NCBI GenBank assembly: GCA_030144725.1
Contig: JASKMD010000031.1
Span: 8,219,823 to 8,283,822 of the forward strand
Direction of reading: 5' to 3'
Length of the DNA stretch: 64,000 nucleotides
Source of the DNA: Haematococcus lacustris
Taxonomy: Eukaryota; Chlorophyta; Chlorophyceae; Chlamydomonadales; Haematococcaceae
Shown: piece after piece, positions 1 to 12,870 of the stretch
Layout: every line of letters starts with the position of its first letter
Numbering within the stretch: the stretch's first letter is position 1
The notes under the pieces: generated by a model
Told to the model about the DNA's origin: nothing
Databases searched by the model: none
Seen by the model: the letters and a program-made list of their open reading frames with translations, nothing else
Position numbers and translations under genes: made by a program

Positions 1-3000
1 TCACCAGCATGGGCTGGGGCAGCAGCAGGCTGCGACACCTCTGGGTCATCCTCATCAAGGGCACCCGCCATGCCTGCAGCAGGCTGGGATGGCCCTGGTC
101 CCCCCTCCTCAGCAGTGCCCAGGCCAGCAGCAGCAGCGGCACCACCTGCAGGCAGTGCAGTCAACAGCGGCTGTGGCACCTAGGAAGCATGAGGTGCAGG
201 TGAGGGTGATAAGCATCCACAGCCACAGCCAGCATGACCATGTGGCAGCACACGCATGCATGGGCGCATAGGCGTGTGCCAGGCCTGCATACCAACCCAT
301 CCACCAAACCTAACCCTGCAGCTGGTGCAGGTGAGGGGGCTGCCTGCCTGCCCAAGTGCTGCCAACCCCCTGCAGCCAGCAAGGACAGCCGCATGAGCTG
401 CCCTGGTGTGATGTGGTGTGATGTGGGAAACTACCAGAAGCCATGCCATGTCCCAGGCATTCATGGCACCAGGTGAGCTGTGCAGTGTGGGCCAGCCTGC
501 TGCAGCCATGTGTGAGAGCTGTGGGGTCAGGGACTGACTCACCAGCAGGAGCTGAAGAATCAGGGAGGGCTGCTGGTGCCACCTCCATCTCCTCCGGGCC
601 CTGGTCTGGTGCTGCAGGCAGGGTGGGGAGGGCAGGCAGGGGCAGACCTGGTCATGCGCAGTGCAGGGTCGGCAAGGGTGGAGGCAAGGTGAAGGCGCAC
701 TTCTCAGCAGCAGTGGCGTGATGCTGGCTCGGTCTTGAAGAGGGTCAGTGACTCACTGCTTGCGCCAGGCAGCTCAAGGTTGGGTGCAAGTAAAGGCGCC
801 TCACTTTCGGGCGCTGGCTGCATGGCTCCGGGGCCTTGGGGAATGTCTGCATGTATAGGATAGGATGGGGTCAAACTCTAGCAGTAGCAGCAGCAGCGGT
901 GGCGACGGCGGTGGCGGCAGCAAGAGCAGCAGCAGCAACATCATGCAGATTAGGCTGTGGCAGTCAGGTGCAGGTGAGGCAGCAACCATACACGCTGTGG
1001 GTTGTGACGGCTCTGCCCAGCTGTCCATCCAAGCTTGGACTCACCTGGCTCATCCTGGGTCAAGTTAATGACTTCAATGGCCTGTCCCTCGCCAGGCGCA
1101 GGCCGTGTCCACGTCACAGGCAAGTCACCCACTGCATGGTGTCACAAACCTCACACACGGGTGAGGCTGACAAGCCAGTCTACCAGGGTGTGGCTGCTTG
1201 GCTGCTCAGGACATGGCATTCAACAACTGCTTGGCAACAATTCAGTCGAGCGTTCAAGCAGCATGGCCACGCTAGTTCAGGCAGCACTCTAGCATCAGTG
1301 AGTGGCTGGCTGGCTGCTGGCAGGTGGCAGTGCTGTGCAGAGGGGCTTCAGCTGCCTCACCAGCATGGGCTGGGGCAGCAGCAGGCTGCGACACCTCTGG
1401 GTCACCCTCATCAGGGGCACTCGCCATGCCTGCAGCAGGCTGGGATGGCCCTGGTCCTCTCTCCTCAGCAGTGCCCAGGCCAGCAGCAGCAGCGGCACCA
1501 CCTGCAGGCAGTGCAGTCAACAGTGGCTGTGGCACTAAGCAAGCATGAGGTGCAGCTGAGGGTTAGAAGCAGCCTTAGCCACAGCCAGCATGACCATGTG
1601 GCAGCACAAGCATGCATGGGCGCATAGGCGTGTGCCAGGCCTGCATACCAACCCATCCACCAAACCTAACCCTGCAGCTGGTGCAGGTGAGGGTGCCGCC
1701 TGCCTGCCCACGTGCTGCCAACCCCCTGCAGCCAGCAAGGCCAGGCGCATGAGCTGCCCTGGTGTGATGTGGTGCGATGTGGGAAACTGCCAGCAGCCGT
1801 GCCATGTCCCAGGCATTCATGGCACCAGGTGAGCTGTGCAGTGTGGGTCAGCCTGCTGCAGCCATGTGTGAGAGCTGTGGGGTCGGGGACTGACTCACTA
1901 GCAGGGGCTGATGACTCAGGGAGGGCTGCTTGCGCCACTTCCATGTCCTCCGGGCCCTGGTCTGGTGCTGCAGGCAGGGTGGGGAGGGCAGGCAGAGCAG
2001 GCCTAGTCATGCGCAGTGCAGGGTCGGCAAGGGTGGAGGCAAGGTGAATACGCACTTCTCAGCAGCAGTGGCGTAATGCTGGCTAGCTCGTGAAGAGGGT
2101 CAGTTACTCACTGCTTGTGCCAGGCAGCTCAAGCTTGGGTGCAAGTAAAGGCGCCTCACATTCGGGCGCTGGCTGCATGGCTCCGGGGCCTTGGGGGATG
2201 TCTGCATGTGGATAGGATGAGGTTACACTCAAGCAGTAGCAGCAGCAGCAGCGGTGACAGGAGCAGCGACAGCAGCAGCGACAGCAGCAGCGGCGGCAGC
2301 AAAAGCAGCAGCAGCAACATCATGCAGGTTAGGCTGTGGCAGTCAGGTGCAGGTGAGGCAGTAACCATGCACACTGTGTGTTGTGACGGCTCTGCCCAGC
2401 TGTCCATCCAAGCTTGGACTCACCTGGCTCATCCTGGGTCAAGTCAATGACTTCAATGGCCTGTCCCTCGCCAGGCGCAGGCCGTGTCCACGTCACAGGC
2501 AAGTCCCTCACTGCATGGTGTCACACACCTCACACATGGGTGAGGCTGACAAGCCAGTCCACCAGGGTGTGGCTGCCTGGCTGCCCAGAACATGGCATTC
2601 AATAACTGCTTGGCACCACCTCTGCTAAGTGTTCAGAGAACATGGCCACGCCAGTTGAGACAGCACTCTTGCATTAATGAGTGGCTGGCTGGCTGCTTGC
2701 AGGTGGCAGTGCTGTGCAGAGGGGCTTCAGCTGCCTCACCAGCATGGGCTGGGGCAGCAGCAGGCTGGGACACCTCTGGGTCATCCTCATCAGGGGCACC
2801 TGCAGCAGGCTGGGATGGCCCTGGTCCTCTCTCCTCAGCAGTGCCCAGGCCAGCAGCAGCAGCGGCACCACCTGCAGGCAGTGCAGTCAACAGTGGCTGT
2901 GGCACTAAGCAAGCATGAGGTGCAGCTGAGGGTGATAAGCAGCCTTGGCCACAGCCAGCATGACCATGTGGCAGCACAAGCATGCATGGGCTCATAGGCG

Positions 3001-6000
3001 TGTGCCAGGCCTGCATGCAAACCCATAAACTAAACCTAACCCTGCAGCTGGTGCAGGTGAGGGTGCTGCCTGCATGCCCACTTGCTGCCCAGCCCCTGCA
3101 GCCAGCAAGGACAGCCGCATGAGCTGCCCTGGTGTGATGTGGTGTGATGTGGGAAACTGCCAGCAGCCGTGCCATGCCCCAGGCATTCATGGCACCAGGT
3201 GAGCTGCGCAGTGTGGCCCAGCCTGCTGCAGCCATGTGTGAGAGCTGTGGGGTCAGGGACTGACTCACTAGCAGGGGCTGGCGCCTCAGGGAGGGCTGCT
3301 GGCGCCACTTTCATGTCCTCCGGGCCCTGGTCTGGTGCTGCAGGCAGGGTGGGGAGGGCAGGCAGGGGCAGACCTGGTCATAGGCAGTGCAGGGTGCCTC
3401 CAGATGCGTCAATGTTCCACAGGCCATGTGTGATTAGGCTAGTTGGTGGGGCAAGGCATGTGAGGCCTGTCCACAACCCCTTGCTGGGCAGTCCTTCCTG
3501 AGCCGGCCCTGTGGCCATGCAGCCCATGCAGCCCAGGACTGGGTCCAGGCAGCTCACCTGGCTGTGCCACACCAGCAGCCAGACTAGGACTGTGGCCCTG
3601 TGAGCCGCATTGTCTCTTAGCATTGCCCTGGACGGCGTCAGATACGTTGCGTTTGAAGCCAGCCACGGAGTTGGGGCCCGCTGTGCCCTCAGGCCCTGAA
3701 AGCAATGCACCGGGTCAGCAGGTAAGCGGTGGCATAAGGTTGAGGAAACGCTGACTGCCTAGCTGGGGTCATCAGTGCCACCGCCTCCATGTGAGTAATG
3801 TTGGTCGAAATGCACAGTATGAATCAGCGACTCCGGCAAGCCTGTCATGATAGATTTTGAGTCCCACCCTGCCTATAACCATACATAAGACTTATTGTGT
3901 GGCCTTGCTCTCAATGCTGCCACGATTGATTGTAGGGTGCAAGTGCCCTCACCGGCAGCAGGTCCTGGTGCAGCAGCGGGCTGGGATGGCCCGGGCCTAG
4001 CCTCAGCAGCAACACCTCCCGAGCCCGCAGCAGGCTGGGATGGCCCTGCCCCAACGCGGCTGGTTTCACCAGGGCCTGCAGCAGCATCACCAGGAGTGCT
4101 GTGAGGGAAAGGGAAGAGCTGACAGCTAGGTCAGGGCACAAGGTGATCCAAGACCAGGAGACCAAGGCTCAGGGTGCTCAGGGGTTATACTGGCATGCAG
4201 TGTAGCTACACACCAGTGCAGTGTAGCCACACATGCACTTGCAGTGGCAGCAACATGCCCATGCAGCGGCAGAGGCATGGCTGTGAGGACAAGGGATGCT
4301 TGTATGGCCTGACTGCATTCGACTGCTGACGCTCCTGTCGCTGAGGCTCGACCCATTCATGCTGAAGGCCTAGACATGACATAGGCAGTAGCAGTAGTGG
4401 TGGGCAGGGTGCAGGCCCCACCACACAGGGCAATGGAGAAGGCCCCCAACCCCCTCTCAGGGCAGCAGCAGCAGGGACTGACCTGGGGTGGCGTGTCCAC
4501 CGTTCCTTGCAGCTGGAGGTAGACGCCGCACCTCCAGCACAAGGCAAGGGGGGGCCTCATCTGACCCAGTTGCCACCACAGGTGCAGCAGCATTGATGTC
4601 TGCCGCCACAACCTGTGTTCCTGGCGCTGTTCCTGAGGGGCACGCCAGCTGCGCTTGCATGATGGCAGGGGCTTGGACTGCATGCAATGGCACAGTGAAA
4701 CAGTGCAGGGTGTAGCAGAGCAGGGAAGGGAGAGCAGAGAAGGGAGAGCAGGGAAGGGAGAGCAGGGAAGGGAGAGCAGGGAAGGGAGAGCAGGGAAGTG
4801 GGGCAGTAGCCTAAGCCAGTGCAAGGATCCCGATGCGGTGGGGCGCTGCTAGACCTGAACAAGGATGGCTGTGAAGGCACCAGCCTCCTGCAGGTACTGC
4901 CTGTGCTGCGAGGTCAAACACGCACCGCCAATGCTGGGCAGCTTAGGCAGGGGTGAAGGCAGCATCTCAGCCTCTTGCACCAGCTGTGTGGCCTCACGTC
5001 CCTGGCCAGGGGCTGCAGGGGCAGAGCATGTCACACAGCAGGTGCGTGTCAGGAGCAGGCCAGCAGGGCTAACGGAGGTGGCAGCCAGCCAGCCATCCCT
5101 GCCTGCTGCTTGCGAGCACACACATTGCCAGTGGCACACTGCTGAAAAGAGTGCTGTGTACCAGTAACTAGCCTTTGGCAGGAGGTGAACGTTGTGCCTT
5201 AGGTCAGTGACTCACTGCTTGCGCCAGGCAGCTCAGGCGGGGGTGCAGGTGCCGGCACAGCAGCTCCAGGCAGCAGCTGCATGGCCCCAGTGCCCTGGTC
5301 TGCAGCTGCAGGCAGGGGAGAGGGGCAGCTGCAGGGTCAGCCAGCCACTGCAGGTGCTGGTGGGCCATGTGGCGGTTGCACTGCTGTTGGGCACATCTAA
5401 ATTCAGGGGTGAGAGCTGATGCAAGCTCTGGGCGCGGGAGCAGTGGGACGACATTGACACCACACGGCAGCAAGAGGGTGACATGGAGGGTCAGGCTGAG
5501 GAAAGCTGTGGTGGGCCTCTGGGTCACAATGTAAGTCAACGAGTCATGCCAAGAGATGCCAGGCGGAGACATGAATCTGACGTGCAAATGTTGGCCAAGG
5601 CTCATGTCCAGTGTGCAGTACATGGATGTGTTGCTAGGCAGTCGCTGGGCCCTGGCTCTAGACTGGCTCTGAACTGGCTCTGATAGGTCAATGAATCTCT
5701 GTCCCCTGGCTATGACCCCCAGCCCCTCACCTGAGCAGTCTTGTCGGCCTTCCTTAGGCCCAGGGCCAGAGGGTGGGGCAGGCGTCGCGACAGGAGGGGT
5801 GGTGGCTTCACAGGCAGTCACTGGCATCTGCCTGGCAGTGGCGGCAAGCTGGGCACCCTGACCCTGCTGGTGGGGGGTGTAAGGAGGTGGGCGGGGTGAG
5901 GCTGACAGCGCCTGTGGGGTGTGCAGGCTGGAGGGACCATGAGCTGCAGGGTCAGTGCTCCCTGATGCCCGCAGCCCCAAAACCAGAAATCTACCAAGCT

Positions 6001-7684
6001 CATTGGCATACCAATCCACCATTACCCACTGATGTAGCAGGCTGGACCATTGAAAGCTAGGAGCCTTCCACAGCATCTTCCAATCGTTGATGCCCTGGAA
6101 GCGCGCCAGGAAAGGTGGCGGGAGCTGATGTAAGCTAGACTGGCTGTGACTCGGAATGCAAATGACTGGTACCATGTCCTTGTTCCTTCTGCTGTCAAGG
6201 ATCACACCAGATCCTGCTGTGGCCATGAGGTCGAGGAAGCGCTGGCTGGCATTCGGATGTATGGGCCTTTTGGTTGCTGTCAGTGAGCGGCGACAACCCA
6301 CAAGCTCCATCTGCAGCATCCATGCCATATGCAAAGAGCGAGCGATGGTTCCAGGCTGCAGCTCAGGAGCATCCACCACAGGTGGGTGGGTGGGCTTGGG
6401 AGTGGTGTTGGCTTGCATGAAGGGAGCTGGGTGTCCAGCAAGGGATGGCAGCTGGGCATGCATTACTCCACTGATTCCATGCAGCGTAGCAGCTGGCCCA
6501 GGTCTTGTCGGCTGCGCACACAAGAGGCAAAGGGGCCATGTCAGCATCCACTCGTTCTGCCCCCACACTCCTCCTCTTGCTGCACGGATTCATACATCAG
6601 GCAGTGACCCTGTGGCACCTACACTGCAACCTTGCACCACATCCACCGCATGCATGCGCATGCTCAGGCCAGCAACTATCAGAGTGCCACCCTAGCCCTT
6701 GCCTGTGGGGGTGGTGCAGCAGCGGGCTGAGATGGCCCGGGCCTAGCCTCAGCAGTAACACCTCCCGAGCCCGCAGCAGGCTGGGATGGCCCTGCCCCAT
6801 CAGCTTGCTCAAGGCGGGCGCAGCCTGATCTCAATCCCGGTTCATCTCGACCCTGCACACCTGCAAGCAAGTCCCAGGACCTTGAGCTATGCAGCATGGC
6901 GTCCTGATCAGCACTGTGTCACCGCACACTTCGGCCCTGGTGCACCCGGGGCAGAGCACATCAGGTGCCACCCAACAACAACATGCTGCCCAATGGCCAA
7001 TGCATGCATGCAAATGTCGGCTGGCTTTTGCCTTTGCCGTGCTGCCCAGCCACAGCCATGCCATGCCAAGTCCTGACACTTCCACTCGCCAGACCTCCAT
7101 TGACAGCCAGCTGATGCAAGGAGGGTGGTTGCAGGGGCATACCTTGGGTCACCGTGGCTACAGCTGGGTGTGGCTGGCTGGTCGGGCTGGGAGGTGGTGG
7201 CACTACTGGCGTTGCTGGCCCTGCCAGTGAAGGGAAGTTGTTGTAGAGGTTGCGGGGCGCGAGCTCCTCATGGGGTGCATGTCTAATGGCTGGGTTGTAT
7301 GGCTGGGTCCGACTCAAGTGGGAGCTGCGGTCCGACTCAAGTGGAGGCGCTAGTGAGGGAAGAGGGGGCTGTATGGCATGGTCGGGGGTGGCAGTGGCTG
7401 GACCCAATGGTTGCTTCTCAAGAGTCATCAATGTCGATCGCTCCTTGGCAGGCTCGTTGTTGCTTTGCCCCACTACTCGCGCAAGGCCCTACAGCAAGCG
7501 GCACAACAAGCCGCATGTTGTGAGTGTGTGAGTCTACCTCATCACAGCCTATGAAGCAAAGTATGGGTGCTGACTGAAGGGCATGCTTCTTGTGGCTAAA
7601 GCCCGTCGTCGATGCCGTGAATGCTGTCCATACCTGAGATGTCCATGCAGGGGAGCTTGCAACATTGCTTTCTAACCTCGCCAT
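1..7684 (-). CDS. Left-arm copy of SIM/PWSS-module gene (split, 3' end outside window)
   Basis: I do not recognise this gene as a named family. It reads leftward; candidate exons are 7684-7634 (17 codons, MARLESNV start), 7488-7143 (proline-rich), 6511-5731 (PWSS module), 4677-4483, 3695-3558, then SIM exons 2510-2424 and 1131-1045 within tandem cassettes. Exon borders have AG acceptors and GTGAG, GTATG or GTCAGT donors, and the first five candidate exons have the same or nearly the same length in the right arm except 4677-4483. Most of the protein is low-complexity Pro/Ala/Ser sequence with PSQPAA repeats, likely disordered. Compared with the right copy it lacks one module exon and 114 codons of the next exon. 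The terminal exon lies outside the window. Whether it is expressed cannot be told. Confidence 0.5.
1045..1131 (-). CDS. SIM exon, leftmost copy
   Basis: Same structure as the copy at 2424-2510, about 1.38 kb further along the tandem array. The core reads IEVINLTQDE, with Asn in place of Asp, which should weaken but not abolish a SIM. Confidence 0.47.
2424..2510 (-). CDS. SIM exon, left cassette
   Basis: The 87-nt exon has a GCAG acceptor and a GCCAG|GTGAG donor. It encodes DLPVTWTRPAPGEGQAIEV then IDLTQDEP. The IEVIDLTQDE core fits the classical SUMO-interacting motif: a hydrophobic core V-I-D-L-T flanked by acidic residues. Confidence 0.5.
3558..3695 (-). CDS. 138-nt exon of left SIM/PWSS gene
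   Basis: It lies between a CTTTCAG acceptor and a GCCAG|GTGAGC donor, and its length equals the right-arm exon 52726-52863. The encoded stretch is basic (AGFKRNVSDAVQGNAKRQCG), possibly a nuclear-localisation-like patch; that role is a guess. Confidence 0.4.
4483..4677 (-). CDS. Shortened exon of left SIM/PWSS gene
   Basis: This 195-nt exon matches both ends of the right-arm exon 51399-51935 (starts with VQAPAIMQAQLACPSG, ends LPPAARNGGHATP) but lacks its middle. The length difference is 342 nt, exactly 114 codons, so the frame is kept. Loss in the left copy or gain in the right copy are both possible. Confidence 0.45.
4716..4800. repeat. 14-bp minisatellite (about 6 units)
   Basis: AGAGCAGGGAAGGG is repeated about six times. 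The mirrored site at about 51323-51360 in the right arm has only two to three units on the opposite strand, so the array has changed since the arms duplicated. Confidence 0.85.
5731..6511 (-). CDS. PWSS-module exon, left copy
   Basis: The exon runs from a GCGCAG acceptor to a CTCAG|GTGAGG donor. It encodes about 85 conserved residues with landmarks PVICIPS, LPPPFLARF, W-K-M-LW-KAPSF-WSS and a hydrophobic end (VLGLRASGS), followed by Pro/Ala-rich linker ending KEGRQDCS. The predicted beta-rich pattern resembles no family I can name. Two further copies of the module occur in the right-arm gene. Confidence 0.5.
7143..7488 (-). CDS. Proline-rich exon 2, left SIM/PWSS gene
   Basis: The 346-nt exon lies between a TAG acceptor and a CAAG|GTATGC donor and is open throughout. 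It encodes a basic then proline-rich disordered stretch (QSNNEPAKERST, later VVPPPPSPTSQP). The right-arm counterpart 48239-48584 has exactly the same length and joins exon 1 in phase 0. Confidence 0.45.
7634..7684 (-). CDS. First candidate exon of left SIM/PWSS gene
   Basis: It opens with ATG and encodes 17 residues (MARLESNV...WTSQ), ending at a CAG|GTATGG donor. The right arm has the same 17-codon exon at 48043-48093 ending CAG|GTAAGG. The conserved length and donor support a real exon. An upstream non-coding exon or an earlier start cannot be excluded. Confidence 0.4.
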
Positions 7685-7739
7685 GGAGTTTGAGTTCCTG
7701 TGGACATGGCACAGACAGAGGAAACTGGCATGACACAAG

Positions 7740-9720
7740 AAGCTGACGATTGATATTGCATTATATTACATCACAATACTACATGGAGTTCATGCTGTTT
7801 TCAATATGTGAAGTCCTCTTCTAGAGTGGGTTGGAGTTTTGGGTTTGGGGGGTTTTGGGTTTTTTGCATTCTCGACAGTTGTGCGCCGCTTTTTTCTGAT
7901 GACATCAGTACAACAAACGTCATTGCCAATAATGAGTTTGTGCACATCAACATACAAGGCAGCTCGTGCAACCTCATTTTCACATCAATCAAACATGTGG
8001 TTACGCCCACATGGTCTTGTACCCGCATAGAAGCAATGACCCCGGCTCCAGCATGCGGCAAACCAAAGAAAATGACTACGACCCGGTAGTGAAGCACATT
8101 TCCCTTATGCCGAAGCGAGTGCAGCTTGCAATACGTCGCTATGTCGCGGTACAAATCTCTGATGTCGACGCACTACTTATAACAGCAACTACTGTAGCTT
8201 TTCTGATGTACGATAATAATTATGCACAACCTTGTAGTATAACATCGCGTTTCTATCGCATTTCGACGCTTCGAGCACGCTTCACATGACATGAAACACA
8301 ACAAAACACTAGGGCAAGTATGCATAAAGAACAACACAAAGACTGGAATGCAATGAATTGAAAACCAAACCAACAAACCAAACACATTCAGGCAAATAAG
8401 TAACAGCATTTTTCAGAATCGCGGCTTGAGTTTTTGCACATAGCCATATTACGTGGTTGTAAGATTGGGGTTTGAACGAAAATTTATAAATATGCATGGT
8501 TGGTGAGATATCGCTAAGGTGATGTGTTGTACCACTCGGTGTGGTGCAGTGTAGCACAATTTGGTGCATTGTAGTAGTGCGCTAGTAACAGGTGCAGTAC
8601 TACACCATGAGAACTAATGTGATTTAAAGGAACAACAATCTCCAAACCAATAAAATACCAATGAATTACCAACATAACTACTTTATTACATCACAAAACT
8701 ACTAGACTGTATATGGTGCATATTTTCACGATGAGGTTGGTGAATTGTTGCGGCATTAGATATGGTGCAGTACTGCACTATAAGGGGTAGCTTTAAAAGA
8801 GGGTAACTAAATATTAGTTATATAATTCACGAATTTCGCTGATTACTACGAGATTTTTCACGATGTTGGTGGGCATGAGCCAATAGTCTCATTCCGAGGC
8901 GAACCGTGTACAAAAAACACCCCCTCAAAATCGATAGTTGTGCACTAATTTGCGTGTGTGCAACCATTTCTGGTTCTGGAACAGAAGGAAAGACTAGTCA
9001 TTACAATAGGAGAAAGGACAAGCAAGTTTGTAGGGAGTAGCAGATTTATGACAAAAGTCATCACACATTTATTGTTAGATATTCTACCACACATAAAATA
9101 TTAGCAAATATAAGTAAGAATATTGTCAGGAACATAAGAATTGTTATAAACTCGCCTGGCGCCTAGCACTCCCCGGGCATAATAGCTACTGTTGTAGCTA
9201 GTCTACTGATGCACGTAGATAAGATATATTTAAGAATATTTTAAGACTATTTTAAGAATTTGTAGTATAATTACAACAAACAGTAATGAATCAAATTCAC
9301 TATAGTATATTGAAACAAGGCATAACTTTATAGAACAGCATCGCATTTCTATCGCGTTTCGACGCTTCATATGAAACACGAAAAGCACTAGAGCAAGTAA
9401 GTATAAAGAACAACATAAAGACCCAAAACTATAAGCAATTGCATTGAAATAACGACAAAGACCAAACAAACCATTTTTGGTTCTTGAAAAGAATGAAAGA
9501 TTACTCGTTACAATAAGAGGAAGGACAACCAAGATTGCAGGGAGAAGCAGGTTTATAACAAAAGTCATCACATATTTATTTTTAGATCATCTACCTCACA
9601 TAACATTTAATAACAAAATAAGGTATAATATAGTCAGAAATATAAGAATTATAACATATTTTTAGCAAAATAAGTATTATTATAAACATATTGTAAACAT
9701 AAGTATAATTAAGAACTCGC
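7740..9720. repeat. AT-rich island with internal direct repeats, left arm
   Basis: Base composition drops sharply from the GC-rich flanks. Two related blocks are seen: 8225-8350 resembles 9320-9425 (ACATCGCGTTTCTATCGC-type sequence then AAAGAACAACA), and 8960-9170 resembles 9465-9745 (ends in CTCGCCTGGC then C-rich bases). A further inverted copy of the first block lies at 47360-47470. No gene is evident; open frames are short. Confidence 0.65.
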
Positions 9721-12700
9721 CTGGCAATTAGCACCCCCCCCCGGCAATGGTCGTCGTGTAGTCGTCGCGCGACCAAGCAGTCGTCGCGCGCCCGTCGTCA
9801 ATGTCGCGCGCCTGTCGCCGAGGTCGTCTGTGGAGCCGCACCAATCGTAGTCGTCGGCACACCCAAGCCCACACGGCTGACAGACGACAGCGTCCTTGCA
9901 CTCCCCTAGCTTCCTTGAGCTGGATGTTCCATTAAGGGTCTGACAGATTTTGACCGTACTTTCTGAGAAAAGGTCTGACATATTCTGGAGGGAGGACCCA
10001 TTTATGGAGTCTTGGTCACTCAATCACCCTCTACCCTGTCACCTAGCCTGTCACGCGCCACCCGTCAAATGTCACACGTCAACCAAACGAACACAACGAC
10101 AGCAACGAACATAACGACAGCCACGACGACGACAGCAACGAACACAACGACAGCAACGGCAGGCCTGGAACCTTCCCGGCGCGGCTGGCTAAAAAATGTT
10201 TTTCTGGGAGGCTTGCACGGCTTGCATCGCGTGCTCGACCTGTGTCAACAAAGAACACGCCACGTCGGCGCTAAGCAAGCAATCAGCTGTGAGCAGCGTT
10301 GGGCAGCCAGCTCTAAGCGTGCAGATGTCTGCCCTTCTGCTTGCCGCTGTCCACAGGCTCCACGCAGTCAGGAGAAGGCGCTGGCAGCGGTAATGAGTCG
10401 TTGTGAGGGTTCCCTGTCTGCTTTCCTGTCGTTGTGAAGGTTGTGTTTTCCTGTCGTTGTGAAGGTTCCCTGTCTGCTGAGTCTGCTTGGTGCGGCCTCT
10501 TGCGAGTTCTGAACCAAGCTTTCTGACCAGCGCATTTGCTGGTGTGTACATCTAGCGACATTAGCATCGCGGCTGGAATGGTCTGCAATTGCCCACTTGA
10601 TCTACTCGCTGCTTCTTGTCCCTGTACATATCAGCGGGGTGCTGGCTTGCAAGAATGGAGCCATCGACAGGGATCAGTCCAGACCTGGTTACTGCCGATG
10701 CCCCGCTCTTGCCCTCGCCACACTCACCCAAGCACGGCATCTACGCATCAGGGTCAAAAGACAGTCCAGATAGCACCCTGGCAGGGCGCGTCGAGCTGTA
10801 ACACAGCGAGCTAAGCACGGCCATCCTAGCCCCTTCCAGTCCACAGGGCAGCGGCGACAATCCGATGGCACTGCCGAACATGTCGCACCACTTCATCTGC
10901 CTCACCATCCCGCCTTCCGCTGCCTACTACCCTTTCAACCCTTGTTCGTATAAAGCGTCAACTGCGGCTGGTGGAGGGTGGTGGTAGTTGCGTGGGGCGA
11001 CGCCGTGCAAGCGTACTCGCCACCTCTACCTCTGCAATATTGGACGGCTGGGCCTCTGGTTTCGCCAGTTGCACGAGAAGCAGGCACACGCCTCGACCCA
11101 GCCCGTAGCACAGCTTGTTCTGACCCTGGCTAAAGCTCTCTACCAAGCGATATGCTCTCTACTGCTAGCTCCATCCAGCTTCGTTGTTTGCCCTCCACCT
11201 GCAGCAGCGATACATAGCCACGCTGCCATCATTGGCACTGCGACCAGCAACGGGCAATTCTCGAGCAGCGTACCAGTGCTCAATGGTGCTAAGCCTGCAG
11301 GCTGCTATAAATGCCGCAAAATGCCACGCAGCTTTCCGATTTGACGAAACAGCCCTGACGCATTTGAGCAGAGTTACTCGCACACAAGTAGAGCCTCTAC
11401 TCCAGTGGTTGAGCTCAGGATGCCACAAGCAGTGCCAACAAACACACAGACAGCAGGGTCAGCAGCAGCAGCAGCAGGGTAGGGCTGAGTTTGCAGCCAG
11501 GCACAGTGTGGCGCTGCAGTCAGGCAGGGCTGAATAGGATGGCAGCGGACACCAGCTGCTGTGGTGTGTGGGCTGAAGTTGGACAGTTCACAACGCAAGG
11601 TGGGCACATTGTTGGAATAGACCAGGCCTGCCACCACCCATTTAGTTACGTGCGCCCCTCAAGCTCTGCACAAACACGCACTTTGTCTCATGGTGCTGGG
11701 ACCATGATGGCTGGTGGATGGCATGTGGGCGTTGCCTATGGGATGGCTGTTACATGACATGTAGTGGGGTCGTTTCAGCAAGGGCATGGGAAGGGCTTGA
11801 GCTAGGAATGGGAGAAGCAAAAGGCAGCAGAGCTAGCGTCAGGATTGTACCTTGGTGCAACAAGGATGGGTTATGGGGACAAGTGTAGAGGGGGAGGGAC
11901 AGGGAAGGGGGTCACAAGGGTAGAGGGGGTAGCCAGGAGGCATTGCGCCACTAGGCTCATACCTGCTCATACCTGCTCATACCTGCTCATACCCGTGTGT
12001 CACTCACTCTCGCACCTCCCAAGGGCACCTCCAAAGGGCACCAACCTTGCCCTGGGGGGCTGACTGGGCTGGCTGGGCTGGTGGGCTGGCTGGGCTCAGC
12101 TGCCTGCTCAGCCTCAGTGCGCTTGGCTGGCAGGGGAGTGCTGGGCCCAGGCTCTGTGGCTGCTGCCTTACATGGCTTTGTGTTGGGCACAAAATGCGTC
12201 GTCATGCTGCTGCTGCCACACTGCAGCTGCTGCCCTGGAGGGAGGAGGGGAGGGTGCCACAGGGGACTGATTGACAGCAGTGCCAAGCTAGGAGCACGCA
12301 GTAATGCACAGCCTCACATCGATAGGATACAGATAAGGTGAGGGGCAGGGCTTGGGGAGGGGCCTATGGCGAGTCTGATTTGAAGGGGGTGGGGAAGGAA
12401 GGGGTTGGGGCAAGGAAGCTGGAGCTTGCATTTACAGGGTACATAAACAAGTCACTGAGCCGACTTCCTGGTACAGCCCCCTCCTCCCTCAGTAGGGCCT
12501 CCACTTCAGTCGGACCACTAGGGACCACTAGGGACCACTCAAGATGGTGTGAAGGAGCTGTGTTGAGTTATGCTCCCATGCACATGGTACATGCATCCTC
12601 TGCAGCCCAGCCTCTCTGGAGTCTGGTCTATGATCAACGCCTCGGCTGTCAACCAGCACAGCAGTGTGGCAAGCATAGCTCCAGCCAGCGGCTTCCTGGC

Positions 12701-12870
12701 AACAGCCTGGTCCCAGGGTCCTGGACAGCACAGCCATCACAGAAGGCTTGGCACATGCCTTTGACGGGCCTTCCTAACACATTGGCTCTGAGTTGCTAAA
12801 GGTGCCACATGCCTCTCCTTCCTGATGTTGCCTGCAGCTGCTGCTGGCCCCAGTGCTTGGCTGCGCACTG
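9721..12870. other. Spacer between the two left-arm genes
   Basis: No gene is convincing here. It contains a CGTCGCGCG-rich stretch (9750-9840), an ACGACAGCAACG-type simple repeat (10085-10155), a GCTCATACCT repeat in four units (11957-11994) and, at 11987-12286 on the minus strand, a short stretch (TEPGPSTPLPAKRTEAEQAAEPSQP) related to the linker of the TnpB/Fanzor-like remnant at 62543-62971. The mirrored right-arm spacer lacks most of that stretch. Confidence 0.6.

Larger units (their letters stand above)
1..3400 (-). repeat. Tandem 1.36-1.37 kb exon cassettes, left arm
   Basis: Three copies follow each other with marker starts at about 109, 1465 and 2835. Each holds a conserved Ala/Pro-rich exon (PAGGAAAAAGLGTAEE, DEDDPEVSQPAA), an acidic exon (PDQGPEDMEV) and intronic CA/TG-rich sequence; two SIM exons fall inside the window. 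CAG/CAGCGG microsatellites occur at about 875-940 and 2233-2315. The right arm has the equivalent array at 53000-57100. Confidence 0.8.

Noticed and set aside
10012..10437. 141-codon frame with TTTATNTTTAT repeats
   Set aside because: Driven by an ACGACAGCAACG simple repeat; the mirrored right arm does not keep the frame.
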